Source: Actinomycetes bacterium
Lineage (GTDB): Bacteria; Actinomycetota; Actinomycetes; Mycobacteriales; Micromonosporaceae
NCBI GenBank assembly: GCA_023402505.1
Contig: JAEYGD010000124.1
Location: forward strand, 1 to 5,518
DNA length: 5,518 nucleotides
Direction of reading: 5' to 3'
The position numbers and the translations under genes were made by a program. Below are positions 5,261 to 5,518 of the stretch, piece by piece (the first letter of the stretch is position 1; each line of letters opens with the position of its first letter). The notes under the pieces were generated by a model. It had not been told where the DNA came from, did not search any database, and saw only the letters and a program-made list of their open reading frames with translations.

Positions 5261-5518
5261 ATGCGCGTGCTGTTCCGGCGGGGGAAGCACGACTATCTCA
5301 GCGACGCGTTGACCCTACTCCCCGGGTGGACCCGGGAGGGCGAGCAGATCCGGCGCACGCTCGTGATCGACGACTCCCAGCACGCGGCCCTCACCGAGCG
5401 GGTGAAGGTGGTCGCCGACGCACTGCACCTGCGCCCGGAGATCAGCCGCCGCGCCGACCACACGCAGATCCGGGTCGGGCACGGCAACGCCCCGCTGACC
5501 GAGGGCGAGGTCCTGCTG
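5261..5518 (+). CDS. Pterin-4a-carbinolamine dehydratase-like protein, 3' end outside window
   Basis: An ATG at 5261 with GGGAGGT at 5248-5254 opens 86 codons that run off the right edge. The protein follows the PCD/DCoH pattern: LPGW near residue 20, an RRT strand (31-33), a helix with RVKVVADAL (47-55), PEI (59-61), and then GHGNAPLTEGEV with H74. PCD dehydrates 4a-hydroxytetrahydropterin during cofactor recycling after aromatic amino acid hydroxylation. The usual adjacent His pair before the Pro (HHP) is here L57-R58-P59, with a His one position earlier (H56). Only the later His (H74) is retained. The protein may therefore be inactive as a dehydratase or have another role. In-frame GTG codons at 5255 and 5258 are poorer starts because they crowd the ribosome binding site. 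It is divergent from the NUDIX gene. Confidence 0.78.
   Translation, partial: MRVLFRRGKHDYLSDALTLLPGWTREGEQIRRTLVIDDSQHAALTERVKVVADALHLRPEISRRADHTQIRVGHGNAPLTEGEVLL

Noticed and set aside
4564..5261. Two + strand frames (208 and 212 codons) across the NUDIX region
   Set aside because: They run through the terminator hairpin and are antisense to a gene with an intact NUDIX box.
5273..5487. A 64-codon - strand frame opposite the pterin dehydratase-like gene
   Set aside because: Antisense shadow with no domain, opposite a gene that has a strong ribosome binding site and a recognisable fold pattern.

Overview
The window is GC-rich actinobacterial DNA. Coding regions use strongly G/C-ending codons, GTG starts occur, and the succinate dehydrogenase is of the actinobacterial SdhCAB kind that has no SdhD. 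From remembered protein similarity, a member of the Micromonosporaceae (Micromonospora or Salinispora-like) is the best guess. This is inference; no search was run.

Layout, left to right. Positions 1-441 hold the 3' end of a TldD/PmbA-family (TldE-like) gene on the + strand. An 11-bp perfect inverted repeat straddles its stop codon. A 263-bp intergenic region (442-704) follows. It contains a palindromic operator-like element, a nested leader hairpin and an 11-bp tandem duplication that ends in the sdhC ribosome binding site. The centre of the window is a compact operon, sdhC-sdhA-sdhB (705-4552, gaps of 11 and 3 nt). It ends in a strong GC-rich hairpin (4566-4600) placed between convergent genes. 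On the - strand is a MutT-like NUDIX hydrolase (4635-5024, possibly starting at 5078). A 182-236 bp divergent intergenic region follows. Finally, a pterin-4a-carbinolamine dehydratase-like gene on the + strand runs off the right edge.

The operon encodes a respiratory complex II of the type described for mycobacterial Sdh1. SdhA oxidises succinate at covalent FAD, SdhB passes electrons through three Fe-S clusters, and the single five-helix SdhC anchors the complex and reduces quinone. SdhC carries an unusual set of Cys and His residues in place of the normal haem-b two-subunit anchor, consistent with a membrane-embedded Rieske-type cluster. The flanking genes have no obvious functional link to respiration.

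No mobile element, CRISPR array, tRNA or rRNA is visible, and I do not see a wholly new multi-gene system. The items most worth a second look are: a roughly 106-residue, His-rich, Cys-free C-terminal extension on SdhB with a ribosome-binding-site/GTG pair at its start; the Cys/His set of SdhC; a pterin dehydratase-like protein lacking the paired catalytic histidines; and a near-identical TGTGGCC..GGACACAC element in two separate intergenic regions.
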